A DNA stretch of 16,298 nucleotides from Microbacteriaceae bacterium (lineage in GTDB: Bacteria; Actinomycetota; Actinomycetes; Actinomycetales; Microbacteriaceae): contig JAKONM010000048.1 of the NCBI GenBank assembly GCA_022701925.1, forward strand, positions 1 through 16,298, read 5' to 3'. Each line of letters opens with the position of its first letter. The stretch's first letter is position 1. A program made the position numbers and the translations under genes. This document shows positions 1-8,747 of this stretch, in pieces. The notes under the pieces are model-generated. The model made no database searches. It saw only the letters and a program-made list of their open reading frames with translations, and was not told where the DNA came from.

Positions 1-168
1 CTGCAGCAGCCCGCTCGCGCCCTCCGCGGCCCGCCCGATCAGCAGGCCGACGATCATCAGCACGCCGGACACGAGCCCTGCGGACGCCGCGCACACGGCG
101 ACGAACCAGGCCGCCTGGCCCGACGACGCCCGGGAGCGGGCTCCGACGTGCTCGACCGGCGGCTGCAT
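1..168 (-). CDS. N-terminal part of an unidentified membrane protein (runs off the left edge)
   Basis: An open minus-strand frame starts at ATG 168-166 and is still open at base 1, so only 56 residues are visible. A polar stretch of about 18 residues (MQPPVEHVGARSRASSGQ) is followed by one long hydrophobic segment, about residues 20-44, which looks like a transmembrane helix, then a charged short turn. Third positions are almost all G or C, as in the neighbouring genes, which supports coding. No Shine-Dalgarno or clear -10 hexamer at the leaderless distance is visible before this ATG, so the start is uncertain. It is divergent from menC. I do not recognise the family; a small membrane protein near menaquinone genes is all that can be said. 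Confidence 0.4.
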   Translation of the reverse strand, partial: MQPPVEHVGARSRASSGQAAWFVAVCAASAGLVSGVLMIVGLLIGRAAEGASGLLQ

Positions 169-252
169 CACGGCCCCATGGTGGCAGTGCGCAGGGACAG
201 CGTCGACCCGGCCCTCGGCGGCGTCCCCGGCCGGCGGGGGCAGGATGGCGCC

Positions 253-1224
253 GTGCCCGACTCCGCGGACCTGCTGCAGACCCTGCGCGTGGTCGCGCTG
301 CCCATGGTGACCCGGTTCCGCGGCATCACCGTGCGCGAGGCGGCGCTGCTCGAGGGACCGGAGGGGTGGACGGAGTTCGCCCCCTTCCCCGAGTACGACG
401 ACCGGGAGGCCGCGCGCTGGCTGGCCGCCGCGATCGAGTACGGCTGGTCGTCGCCGCCGGCGGCGAGGCGGGACCGGGTGCCGGTGAACGCGACCGTCCC
501 CGCGGTGGACGCCGCCCGGGTGCCGGGCGTGCTCGCCCGCTTCCCCGGCTGCCGGACCGCCAAGGTGAAGGTCGCGGAGGCCGGCTCGGTGCTCGCCGAC
601 GACGTCGCCCGCGTCGCCGCGGTGCGCGACGTCCTGGGCGCGGAGGGCCGCGTGCGCATCGACGCGAACGCCGCGTGGAACGTGGACGAGGCCGAGCACG
701 CCCTGCGGGCGCTGGCCCCGTTCGACCTGGAGTACGCCGAGCAGCCCTGCGCCTCCCTCGACGAGCTGCTCGAGCTGCGCGACCGCATCCGCGACCTCGC
801 GGTGCCGATCGCGGGCGACGAGTCCGTCCGCCGCTCCGACGACCCGCTCGCCGCCGCATCCCGCGTGGACGTCGTGGTGCTGAAGGCCGCGCCGCTCGGC
901 GGCATCGCGGCGGCGCTGCGGCTGGCCGCCGACTCCGGCACGCCTGCAGTGGTCTCGTCCGCGCTCGACACCTCCGTGGGCCTGGCGATGGGAGCGCACC
1001 TGGCCGCGGCCCTGCCGGAACTGCCGCACGACTGCGGGCTGGGCACCGGCGCCCTGCTCGCCGCGGACGTCACGGACGACCCGCTGCTGCCAGGCGACGG
1101 TGCGATCGACGTGCGCCGCGTCGTGCCGTCCGGCCGGCTGCTCGACCGGCACGCCGCCGACGCCGAGCGCACCGCCTGGTGGCGCGACCGGATCCGCCGC
1201 TGCCACGCCCTGCTGCCCGCCTGA
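253..1224 (+). CDS. menC: o-Succinylbenzoate synthase (enolase superfamily, menaquinone biosynthesis)
   Basis: It dehydrates SHCHC to o-succinylbenzoate, the step after MenD/MenH in the cytosolic menaquinone pathway. Counting from GTG 253 the protein has 323 residues, the usual size for actinobacterial MenC. The enolase-superfamily residues are all visible: KxK at K104 and K106, metal ligands D137 (RIDANAAW), E163 (EYAEQPC) and D189 (AGDES), and the second catalytic lysine K211 (VVLKAAPLGG). The N-terminal stretch TRFRGITVREAALLEGPEGW is typical of the actinobacterial branch. Frame-compatible ATG 178 would add 25 residues of low-complexity sequence; GTG 253 fits the family length and lies 6 nt after CAGGAT, a position used by the leaderless promoters elsewhere in this window, and also after GGGGGCAGGA. 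It converges on ccsB, 33 nt away. Confidence 0.9.
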   Translation: MPDSADLLQTLRVVALPMVTRFRGITVREAALLEGPEGWTEFAPFPEYDDREAARWLAAAIEYGWSSPPAARRDRVPVNATVPAVDAARVPGVLARFPGCRTAKVKVAEAGSVLADDVARVAAVRDVLGAEGRVRIDANAAWNVDEAEHALRALAPFDLEYAEQPCASLDELLELRDRIRDLAVPIAGDESVRRSDDPLAAASRVDVVVLKAAPLGGIAAALRLAADSGTPAVVSSALDTSVGLAMGAHLAAALPELPHDCGLGTGALLAADVTDDPLLPGDGAIDVRRVVPSGRLLDRHAADAERTAWWRDRIRRCHALLPA

Positions 1225-1257
1225 GCCGGCGACCGAGGAGGCCGCCGCGGCCCGGGG

Positions 1258-2250
1258 TCAGCTGGTGGGCAGCCCGCTGTAGGTGTGCAGGCCCTTGAAG
1301 AACACGTTGACCACGCCGAAGTTGAACAGCACGCTGCCGTAGCCGATCAGGTTCAGCCAGGCGGAGCCGGTGCCGCGCCAGCCCAGGGTCGCGCGGGCGT
1401 GCAGGTAGCCGGCGTAGACCACCCAGATGATGAAGGTCCACACCTCCTTGGTGTCCCAGCCCCAGTAGCGGCCCCACGCGTGGTCGGCCCAGATGGCGCC
1501 GGCGATCAGGGTGAACGTCCACAGGATGAAGCCGACGACCGTGATGCGGTAGGCCAGGTTCTCCAGGCGGTCCGCCTCCGGCACCGTCGCCAGCAGCTTG
1601 AGCCGCGTCGGCCGGACGTCCTGCGACCGGCGCTCGCGCCGCGCCTGCAGCAGCTGGACGGCGGAGAGCGCTGCCGCGAGGGTGAAGAAGCCGGTGCCGA
1701 GGATCGCGACCAGCACGTGCAGCACGAGCCAGTACGACTGCAGCGCGGGCTGCAGCGGCGAGACCTCGACGTGGAAGCCCACGGTCGCGATGCCGAGCAG
1801 CAGCACCACGAAGCCGGTGATGACGGCGCCGAGGAACCGCAGGTCGATGCGGGTCAGCACGCCGAGGAAGACCAGGACCATGACCAGCGTGCCGGTCATG
1901 GAGAACTCGTACATGTTCGCCCACGGCACCCGCTCGGCCGCGACCCCGCGCAGCACCACGGCCCCGGCGTGCAGCACCAGCGCGATGATCATCAGCGCGA
2001 GCCCGGCGCGGGCGGACGACCGGCGGCCCTTCGCCGCGGGCGGCGCGGCCGGAGGGGCCTCGACCAGCACGGCGACCCCGCCGCCCTGCTCGGCCCGCAG
2101 GTCGTCCCGCCCGGCGCCGGACCCGACGACGGCCTGGGCCTCCGCCGACCGGCGCGCCAGGTCGAAGGCGAAGGCGATGAAGGCGATCGCGTAGACGACG
2201 ATCGCCGAGACCAGCAGCAGCTCCGAGAGCTGATCGAGCGGATTCACCAC
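1258..2250 (-). CDS. ccsB: Cytochrome c biogenesis protein CcsB/CcsA (haem handling, System II)
   Basis: This is the haem-exporting and ligating partner of ResB in System II cytochrome c maturation; it presents haem to apocytochrome c outside the membrane. It has 330 residues. Several transmembrane helices flank the tryptophan-rich WWD signature, visible at about residues 259-271 (WGRYWGWDTKEVW). Conserved histidines occur near H94, in LHV of the middle part, at about H284 (AGYLHA) and about H322 (KGLHTY). The PWANMYEF motif near residues 109-116 is typical of the family. A low-complexity cytoplasmic insert rich in Ala, Pro and Gly fills residues 35-80. It is the last gene of the operon, 9 nt after resB, and has its own leaderless-type promoter at 2257-2262, so it may also be transcribed alone. 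The start is GTG 2250. Confidence 0.95.
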   Translation of the reverse strand: MVNPLDQLSELLLVSAIVVYAIAFIAFAFDLARRSAEAQAVVGSGAGRDDLRAEQGGGVAVLVEAPPAAPPAAKGRRSSARAGLALMIIALVLHAGAVVLRGVAAERVPWANMYEFSMTGTLVMVLVFLGVLTRIDLRFLGAVITGFVVLLLGIATVGFHVEVSPLQPALQSYWLVLHVLVAILGTGFFTLAAALSAVQLLQARRERRSQDVRPTRLKLLATVPEADRLENLAYRITVVGFILWTFTLIAGAIWADHAWGRYWGWDTKEVWTFIIWVVYAGYLHARATLGWRGTGSAWLNLIGYGSVLFNFGVVNVFFKGLHTYSGLPTS

Positions 2251-2256
2251 GCGGGC

Positions 2257-2262
2257 AGCCTA
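2257..2262 (-). promoter_or_regulatory. -10 hexamer TAGGCT for leaderless ccsB; includes the resB stop codon
   Basis: Read on the minus strand, TAGGCT ends exactly 6 nt before the GTG start of ccsB, so transcription would start at or next to the start codon. Its first three bases, TAG at 2262-2260, are the stop codon of resB. There is no Shine-Dalgarno before the GTG. Promoter activity is inferred from the shared spacing seen at other genes in this window. Confidence 0.6.
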
Positions 2263-3909
2263 GGCCGCGCCCGTGCCCCCTCCGCGCGGATGGACGGACG
2301 TGCTGACCGCCCGCGCGAGCCCCGGCTCCAGCGAGTCGCGGTGGTCGCGCTGCAGGTCGGCGACCGCGCGCTCGAGACCCGGGTCGTCGCCGCGGGCCAG
2401 CCCCGCGTACTCGACCAGCAGGTCGCCGTCCTGCTGCTCGGTCACCTTCACCCAGAGGCGTCGGCGCGGCACCAGCAGGGAGGTGATCAGGCCCAGCACG
2501 GACAGGCCGACGAACAGCGCGACCAGGCCCTGCGAGGGGTCGTGGTGCACGTCGAAGGCGGCGTACCGGGTGATGCCGTTCAGCGTCACCGACCCGAGCC
2601 CGTCGGGCAGGGTCGCGGTCTGCCCGATCCCCATCTGCACCGGGTTCGTCCGGCCCGCCACCTGCTTCAGCCCCAGCGCCTTCGTGTCCAGCTCGTACAC
2701 GTTCTGCGGCCGGCCGGAGCCGTCGTCGATGACGCCCTCGTAGGCGAAGAAGGAGACCAGGCTCTGGCTGCCGGCGCTGGGGAAGATGGAGGCGTAGGTG
2801 CCGTCCGTGCGCTCGGCCGCGGTCGGGTAGAGGAACCCGACCAGCCCGATCTGCTTCTCCGGGTCGGTGGTCTTGAACGCCTTGACCACGCCGAGGGAGG
2901 TCATGGTGCGCGGGTCCTGCGGCTGGAAGGGCTGCACGCCCGTCCACGCGACCGAGCCGTCGGCGTTGCGCACCGTGAGGTCGGCGGCGTACCCGTTGCC
3001 CAGCAGGTAGACGCTGGTGCCGCCGATGTCGAGGGGCGAGTTCACCTTGATCGTCCGCTCGACGGGGGCGCCGCCGTCCGTGCGCGTGGTGACGTGCGCC
3101 GTGTAGTCCAGCGGCTGCCCGAATGCGGGCCCGAGCTGCTTCTCGTAGGTCACGTCGAGCCGGTCCAGCTTCAGCGAGTACTTCTGCAGCGAGTCGTCGG
3201 AGAAGAAGCGGCCCTTGGTGATGGTGTCGTACTGGCTCTCGAGGTTCGCGAAGCTGGTGCCGGTCGGCACCACGACCTGCCCCGTCCACGTGAAGCCGCC
3301 GCCGACGAAGACCGTGAGCAGCACGCCGACCAGCGCGCCGTGGAACAGCAGGTTGCCGGTCTCGCGCAGGTAGCCGCGCTCGGCCGAGACGCTGTCGCCG
3401 TACCGCTTGGTGCGGTACCGGCGGCGCTTCAGCAGGCGCTCCGCCGCGTCGACCGCGTCGGCGGCGGTCGAGCCCTGCACCGTGGCGGCGGAGGAGACGG
3501 GCAGGCGGGCGAAGCGTGACGGGGTGCGCGGCGGCGCGGCGCGCACGGCCTTCAGGTGGTGGCGCAGACGCGGGACGACGCAGCCGATCAGCGAGACGAA
3601 GAGCAGCAGGTAGATCGCCGAGAACCAGACCGACGTGTAGACGGTGAAGCCCTGCAGCGCGTCCACGACGCCGACGAAGGCCGGGTTCGCCGCGCGCCAC
3701 TGGATGACGCCGTTGGGGTCCGCCGACTCCTGCGGCAGCAGCGACCCGGGCACCGCGGCGATCGCCAGGGCCAGCAGCAGCAGCAGCGCGGTGCGCATGC
3801 TGGTCAGCTGACGCCAGGCCCAGCGCAGCCACTCCAGCGGCCCGAGCCTCGGGGCGACGACCTCGTCGGCGACGACGAACTCGTCGCGCCCGTCAGATGG
3901 CCGGGACAT
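2260..3909 (-). CDS. resB: Cytochrome c biogenesis protein ResB
   Basis: ResB pairs with CcsB to move haem across the membrane and attach it to apocytochrome c. It has 549 residues. Hydrophobic helices lie at about residues 41-60 (starting TALLLLLALA), 93-113 (including IYLLLFVSLIGCVVPR), 183-205 and 462-482. Between the last two is a large domain predicted to be extracytoplasmic, the usual ResB plan. The C-terminal tail of about 65 residues is charged and cytoplasmic. ATG 3909 was chosen because it lies within the end of ccdA: the two genes overlap by 17 nt, indicating translational coupling. The stop codon TAG at 2262-2260 doubles as the beginning of the ccsB -10 element. Family assignment rests on the conserved actinobacterial gene order and topology as well as sequence. 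Confidence 0.93.
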   Translation of the reverse strand: MSRPSDGRDEFVVADEVVAPRLGPLEWLRWAWRQLTSMRTALLLLLALAIAAVPGSLLPQESADPNGVIQWRAANPAFVGVVDALQGFTVYTSVWFSAIYLLLFVSLIGCVVPRLRHHLKAVRAAPPRTPSRFARLPVSSAATVQGSTAADAVDAAERLLKRRRYRTKRYGDSVSAERGYLRETGNLLFHGALVGVLLTVFVGGGFTWTGQVVVPTGTSFANLESQYDTITKGRFFSDDSLQKYSLKLDRLDVTYEKQLGPAFGQPLDYTAHVTTRTDGGAPVERTIKVNSPLDIGGTSVYLLGNGYAADLTVRNADGSVAWTGVQPFQPQDPRTMTSLGVVKAFKTTDPEKQIGLVGFLYPTAAERTDGTYASIFPSAGSQSLVSFFAYEGVIDDGSGRPQNVYELDTKALGLKQVAGRTNPVQMGIGQTATLPDGLGSVTLNGITRYAAFDVHHDPSQGLVALFVGLSVLGLITSLLVPRRRLWVKVTEQQDGDLLVEYAGLARGDDPGLERAVADLQRDHRDSLEPGLARAVSTSVHPRGGGTGAA

Positions 3910-4615
3910 AGCCGCCGACCCAGATCTGCAGCGCGCTGACGATGGAGGCCCAGAGGCCGGAGAGCATGACGACGCCGAGCACCACGAGCAGCCCGCCGCC
4001 CGCCAGGTTCACGGCGCGGATGTGGCGGCGGACGACCGCCACCGCCCGGGTCGCCCAGCCGAAGCCGATTGCGATGAGCACGAAGGGCACGCCGAGGCCG
4101 AGGGAGTAGCAGACCGCCAGCAGCACGCTCGTGGCCAGCGACCCGGAGCTGAGCGCCATCGTCTGGATGGCGTAGAGCGTCGGGCCGACGCAGGGCGTCC
4201 AGCCGAGCGCGAAGATCACGCCGAGCAGCGGCGCCCCGATCAGCCCGGTCCGCGGCCGCCACTCCGGCGCCACCCGGCGCTGCAGCGGGCCGAACGCGCC
4301 GATGAAGGCGAGGCCCAGCAGCACGACCACCCCGCCGGCGATGCGGGTGACCAGGTCCTGCTGCTGCAGCAGCACGAAGCCGAGCGCGCCGAAGACCGTG
4401 GAGGTGCCGACGAAGACGACGGAGAACCCCAGCACGAAGAGCGCGGCGCCCAGCACGACCCGGCGGCGTCCGCGCTGCTCGGCCCGGTCGGCGCCGCCGA
4501 CGTAGCCCAGATATCCGGGCACGAGCGGCAGCACGCAGGGCGAGGCGAACGACAGCGCCCCGGCGGCGATCGCGACCGGCACGCCCAGCAGCAGCTGCCC
4601 GCCGACCGGGTTCAC
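3893..4615 (-). CDS. ccdA: Thiol-disulfide interchange membrane protein CcdA
   Basis: CcdA carries electrons from cytosolic thioredoxin across the membrane to an extracytoplasmic thioredoxin-like protein (here the upstream redoxin), which keeps apocytochrome c cysteines reduced for haem attachment. The 240-residue protein has about six hydrophobic helices. The two signature cysteines are in place: C27 in SFASPCVLPLVPGYLGY and C142 in ALGWTPCVGPTLYA, each followed by the conserved proline pattern. The start is GTG 4615, which overlaps the redoxin stop as GTGA (4-nt overlap); the 3' end overlaps resB by 17 nt. It has no promoter of its own that I can see and is read as an operon-internal, coupled gene. 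Confidence 0.95.
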   Translation of the reverse strand: MNPVGGQLLLGVPVAIAAGALSFASPCVLPLVPGYLGYVGGADRAEQRGRRRVVLGAALFVLGFSVVFVGTSTVFGALGFVLLQQQDLVTRIAGGVVVLLGLAFIGAFGPLQRRVAPEWRPRTGLIGAPLLGVIFALGWTPCVGPTLYAIQTMALSSGSLATSVLLAVCYSLGLGVPFVLIAIGFGWATRAVAVVRRHIRAVNLAGGGLLVVLGVVMLSGLWASIVSALQIWVGGYVPAI

Positions 4616-5181
4616 GCCGACTTCCCGTCCACGGCGTCGCCGATCAGGGTGTCCAGGACCGACTCGTTCACGAGGCCGCCGTACCGGGCGACGACGCGGC
4701 CCTTCCGGTCGAGCACGATGGTCGTCGGGGTCGTGTTCGGGCCGCGGACGCCGGCGAAGGCCAGCTGGGCGGACAGGTCGCCCTCCTGGTCGACGACGCT
4801 CGGGTACCCGGGCTCGTACTCCTGGTCGAACACCTCGGCCGTGGAGCGGTCGTCCCGCGTGTTGACCCCGACGAACTCGACGCCGTCGGACGCGCGCTCC
4901 GCGGCCAGCTTCTTCAGGATCGGCGCCTCCGCGCGGCACGGCACGCAGCCCGCGTACCAGAAGTTGACGACCACCACGTCGCCCAGCAGCGTCTTCGAGT
5001 CGAACCGCTTCCCGTCGACGGTCGTCCCGGTGAAGGTCACCGGATCCGTCGTCGGGTCGTTCCACTGCTGGGGCAGGCCGTCGTTCGGCACGTCGGGCCC
5101 GTTCGGTCCCGGCTCCGTGCACCCGGTGAGCAGCAGTGCCGCTGCCAGCAGGGGCACGACCAGCCTCATGCGCGCCCGCAT
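4612..5181 (-). CDS. TlpA/ResA-family thiol-disulfide oxidoreductase, predicted lipoprotein
   Basis: This is a membrane-anchored thioredoxin-fold protein, likely to reduce apocytochrome c haem-binding cysteines with electrons from CcdA. It has 189 residues. A charged N-terminus and hydrophobic stretch end in the lipobox LLTGC, with C21 the predicted lipidated cysteine. The redox motif is C79-V-P-C82 in NFWYAGCVPCRAEAP, and the cis-proline region TTPTTIVLD lies about 65 residues later, as in TlpA/ResA. The start is ATG 5181, overlapping the phosphatase stop as TGATG (1-nt overlap). ATG 5169, four codons later, is an alternative start that would keep a good signal peptide. Its end overlaps the ccdA start by 4 nt. 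Confidence 0.92.
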   Translation of the reverse strand: MRARMRLVVPLLAAALLLTGCTEPGPNGPDVPNDGLPQQWNDPTTDPVTFTGTTVDGKRFDSKTLLGDVVVVNFWYAGCVPCRAEAPILKKLAAERASDGVEFVGVNTRDDRSTAEVFDQEYEPGYPSVVDQEGDLSAQLAFAGVRGPNTTPTTIVLDRKGRVVARYGGLVNESVLDTLIGDAVDGKSA

Positions 5182-5816
5182 CAGGTGGCCCCCCGGTCCA
5201 CGGCGTCGGCGAGCAGCGACGCCGCCGGGTCGCGGTAGCCGGTCTCGACCAGGCGGCCGCCCTCGAAGGCGAAGCTGGTCACGGAGGAGAGCGCGCAGCG
5301 CCGGCGGCGCGGGTCGTGCGCCAGCGACTTGCCGACCACGCTGCGGTGCACGGCCCAGATCGGCAGCTGGTGGCTGACGATCACGACGTCCCCGTGGTCG
5401 GTGGAGCGGATCGCCTCGAGCACCGCGGGGCGCATGCGCGCGATCACGTCGACGAAGGGCTCGCCCCAGGACGGCCGCGTCGGGTTGCGGAACAGGTGCC
5501 AGTCCTGGGGACGGGCCAGCAGCGCCCGGCGCGCCATCGACCGGCCCTCGAACCGGTTCCAGGCCTCGACGACGCGGTCGTCGGTCTCGATCGTCAGGCC
5601 GAACCGGTCGGCGACCGGCTGGGCGGACTGCTGGGTGCGCAGCAGCGGCGAGGCGATCAGTCGGGTGACCGGCAGCTCGGCCAGGCCCTCCGCGGTCATC
5701 GCCGCCATCGCCTGGCCGCGGTCGGACAGGCGGAAGCCCGGCAGGCGGCCGTAGACCACGCCCGCAGGGTTGTGCACCTCGCCGTGACGGACGAGGTGCA
5801 GGGCTCGTGCGACCAC
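5181..5816 (-). CDS. Histidine phosphatase family protein (phosphoglycerate mutase-like)
   Basis: This 211-residue cytosolic protein carries the histidine-phosphatase core: R10-H11-G12 (LHLVRHGEVHN) with H11 the phospho-acceptor, R60 (SPLLRTQQSA), E84 (VVEAWNRFEG) and the second histidine H149 (VVIVSHQLPIWAV). The substrate cannot be read from the sequence. It is the first gene of the cytochrome c biogenesis operon and is followed by the redoxin with a 1-nt overlap. The same order (phosphatase, redoxin, ccdA, resB, ccsB) is known from other actinobacteria such as mycobacteria, so a role linked to respiration or haem attachment is plausible but unproven. GTG 5816 lies exactly 6 nt after TAGAAT, suggesting a leaderless mRNA for the whole operon. 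Confidence 0.9.
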   Translation of the reverse strand: MVARALHLVRHGEVHNPAGVVYGRLPGFRLSDRGQAMAAMTAEGLAELPVTRLIASPLLRTQQSAQPVADRFGLTIETDDRVVEAWNRFEGRSMARRALLARPQDWHLFRNPTRPSWGEPFVDVIARMRPAVLEAIRSTDHGDVVIVSHQLPIWAVHRSVVGKSLAHDPRRRRCALSSVTSFAFEGGRLVETGYRDPAASLLADAVDRGAT

Positions 5817-5822
5817 ACCGCG

Positions 5823-5828
5823 ATTCTA
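5823..5828 (-). promoter_or_regulatory. -10 hexamer TAGAAT for the cytochrome c biogenesis operon (leaderless start)
   Basis: Minus-strand TAGAAT is followed by 6 nt and then the GTG of the histidine phosphatase. It is a near-consensus sigma-A -10 element. I see no good -35 at 16-18 nt. The 79-bp gap to aspS must hold both divergent promoters. Confidence 0.6.
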
Positions 5829-5883
5829 CGGAGCGGCCGACCTCCGCCTGCGCGAGGACGACGAACGGCTGCGCGCGGCTGGC

Positions 5884-5889
5884 TAGGGT
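5884..5889 (+). promoter_or_regulatory. -10 hexamer TAGGGT for aspS (leaderless start)
   Basis: TAGGGT ends 6 nt before GTG 5896 and there is no Shine-Dalgarno between them, so the mRNA probably begins at the start codon. No recognisable -35 is present at the expected distance. Confidence 0.55.
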
Positions 5890-5895
5890 TCTGCG

Positions 5896-7206
<1,311 letters not shown>

Positions 7207-7213
7207 CCCCGCT

Positions 7214-7250
7214 CCCCGCCTGTTCTGGGCCTGGCCCGGTCCAGGCGGGG
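7214..7250 (+). terminator. Hairpin between aspS and the PerM gene, possible terminator
   Basis: CCCCGCCTG (7214-7222) and CAGGCGGGG (7242-7250) form a perfect 9-bp stem around a 19-nt GC-rich loop that can itself fold. It begins 8 nt after the aspS stop. No U-tract follows, so termination is an inference; the downstream gene starts only 18 nt after the stem. Confidence 0.45.
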
Positions 7251-7267
7251 TCCGGGAGGATGGCCGG

Positions 7268-8407
7268 GTGACGGAGATCCGCGAGGCGCCCGAGTCCGAG
7301 CGCGCTGCGCGCCGATGGAACGACGGCTTCGGCCGCTTCTCCCTGCGCTGCCTGCAGGCGATCATCGTCATCGTCCTGGCCATCGGCGTCGTCTACGCCG
7401 GGCTCGCGCTGAAGACCGTGGTCATCGCCGTGCTCGTCGCGCTGATCCTCTCCTGCGCCTTCGTCCCGCTCGTCCACCTGCTGGAGCGGGCGCTGCCGCC
7501 CGCGCTCTCCGCCCTCATCACCCTGCTGGTGGTGATCGGCGTCCTCGCGGGCGTGCTGACCCTCGTGGGCTTCGCGGTGGCCGGGCAGGCGTCCCAGCTG
7601 GCGAAGGCGGTCTCCGACGGCATCGACCAGCTGGAGCAGTTCGCCGCGGGGCTCGGGGTGCAGATCTCGAGCGACCAGGTGCAGCAGGCGATCTCGGGCA
7701 TCGGCGACTACGTGACCAGCGCCTCGTTCGGCTCCAGCGCGCTGTCCGGGCTCTCGACCGTGGGCAACCTGGCCACCGGCATCGTGCTGGTGGTCTTCAT
7801 CATGTTCTTCTTCCTGCGCGACGGCGCGAAGATCTGGACGTTCCTGATCCAGGTGTTCCGGGGCGAGGCCCACGACCGCGCCGAGCGCATCGGCCACCGC
7901 AGCGTGCGGGTGCTCGGCGCCTACGTGCGGGGCACCGCCACCGTCGCCGCGGTCGACGCCGTGTTCATCGGCGCCGGCCTCTTCATCCTGCAGGTGCCGC
8001 TGGCGCTGCCGCTGTCGGTGTTCGTCTTCGTCACCGCGTTCATCCCGGTGGTCGGCGCGACGCTGGCGGGCATCCTGGCCGCGCTGGTGGCGCTGGTCTT
8101 CAACGGTCCGGTCGTCGCGCTGATCGTCGTCGGCATCGTGGTGCTGGTGAACCAGCTGGAGGGCAACCTGCTGCAGCCGGTCATCATGGGCAAGGCGCTG
8201 TCGCTGCACCCGCTGGTGATCCTGCTCGCCCTCACCGCCGGCACGATCCTGGGCGGCATCCTGGGCGCGATCCTCTCCGTGCCGACCGCCAGCGTCATCT
8301 GGTCCGCGATCAAGACGTGGAACGAGAAGGGCGACGACGGCGCGGACGCCGAGGAGCGGCGCCGAGGGCGGAAGCGGGCTCCGAAGGGCCGCGCGGCCCG
8401 GGCCTAG
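7268..8407 (+). CDS. AI-2E/PerM-family membrane transporter
   Basis: A 379-residue polytopic protein of the PerM (AI-2E transporter-like) family, whose members include quorum-signal exporters and ion antiporters; the substrate here is unknown. A charged cytoplasmic N-terminus of about 28 residues is followed by paired hydrophobic helices (residues 32-75), a helix at about 80-108, a soluble middle region rich in Gln and Ser (about 110-165), then helices around 170-190 and 220-340. The family-typical VTAFIPVVGATLAGILAAL and VLVNQLEGNLLQPVIMG stretches are present, the latter a strong PerM marker. The C-terminal tail (residues 350-379) is highly basic. The start is GTG 7268; GGGAGGA seven nt before it can act as Shine-Dalgarno, while GAGGAT ends 6 nt before it at the leaderless distance. 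Confidence 0.9.
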   Translation: MTEIREAPESERAARRWNDGFGRFSLRCLQAIIVIVLAIGVVYAGLALKTVVIAVLVALILSCAFVPLVHLLERALPPALSALITLLVVIGVLAGVLTLVGFAVAGQASQLAKAVSDGIDQLEQFAAGLGVQISSDQVQQAISGIGDYVTSASFGSSALSGLSTVGNLATGIVLVVFIMFFFLRDGAKIWTFLIQVFRGEAHDRAERIGHRSVRVLGAYVRGTATVAAVDAVFIGAGLFILQVPLALPLSVFVFVTAFIPVVGATLAGILAALVALVFNGPVVALIVVGIVVLVNQLEGNLLQPVIMGKALSLHPLVILLALTAGTILGGILGAILSVPTASVIWSAIKTWNEKGDDGADAEERRRGRKRAPKGRAARA

Positions 8408-8423
8408 CCGCCGTCAGCGGCGA

Positions 8424-8693
8424 TCAGGCGTCGGCTGCGGCCAGCAGGTCCTCGCGCAGCCGCGCGGGGTCGACCCGCCAGCGGTCGTGCAGGGCGGTGC
8501 CGATCAGCACCACCGGGATGTCGTCGTGCCAGCGCACGTCGAGGTCCGGCTCGTCGAGGATCGACCGCTCCGCGACCGCGACCGCCACGCCGTCGTCCGC
8601 CAGGTCCCGCACGACCTGCTCGACGACGGTCCGCGCCTCGTCGCACAGGTGGCAGCCGGGCTTGCCGATCAGGGTCAGTTCGGGCACGAGCAC
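8424..8693 (-). CDS. Glutaredoxin family protein (thioredoxin-like fold)
   Basis: A small cytosolic thiol-redox protein of 89 residues. The CxxC active site is C14-H-L-C17 in LTLIGKPGCHLCDEA, close to the N-terminus as in glutaredoxins; WHDDIPVVLIG near residue 62 supplies the cis-proline strand. The sequence resembles the glutaredoxin-like proteins that sit near bS22 and HAD-IB genes in other actinobacteria, and the same company is present here. The start was set at GTG 8693, exactly 6 nt after the minus-strand hexamer TACGCT; a second GTG two codons later (8687) is possible. It converges on the PerM gene with 16 nt between the stops and is divergent from the GNAT gene. Confidence 0.88.
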   Translation of the reverse strand: MLVPELTLIGKPGCHLCDEARTVVEQVVRDLADDGVAVAVAERSILDEPDLDVRWHDDIPVVLIGTALHDRWRVDPARLREDLLAAADA

Positions 8694-8699
8694 CCGGTC

Positions 8700-8705
8700 A
8701 GCGTA
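8700..8705 (-). promoter_or_regulatory. -10 hexamer TACGCT for the glutaredoxin gene (leaderless start)
   Basis: TACGCT on the minus strand is followed by 6 nt and then GTG 8693. No Shine-Dalgarno is present. It lies back to back with the GNAT promoter; the two -10 elements are 30 bp apart. Confidence 0.5.
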
Positions 8706-8735
8706 GGCCGCGCGGACCCGTCGCGGCGCTGCTCC

Positions 8736-8741
8736 TAGAGT
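8736..8741 (+). promoter_or_regulatory. -10 hexamer TAGAGT for the GNAT gene (leaderless start)
   Basis: TAGAGT ends 6 nt before ATG 8748 and there is no room for a ribosome binding site after a start point at the usual distance. No clear -35 element. Confidence 0.55.
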
Positions 8742-8747
8742 CGTGGG

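Noticed and set aside
1285..3519. 744-codon plus-strand open frame opposite ccsB and resB
   Set aside because: Long antisense frames are expected at this GC content. The translation is repetitive His/Arg/Gln/Asp-rich sequence without domains, and the opposite strand carries clear ccsB and resB.
1070..3832. 920-codon minus-strand frame overlapping ccsB/resB in another frame
   Set aside because: Composition is almost only Ala, Arg, Gly and Pro; it is a shifted reading of the real genes.
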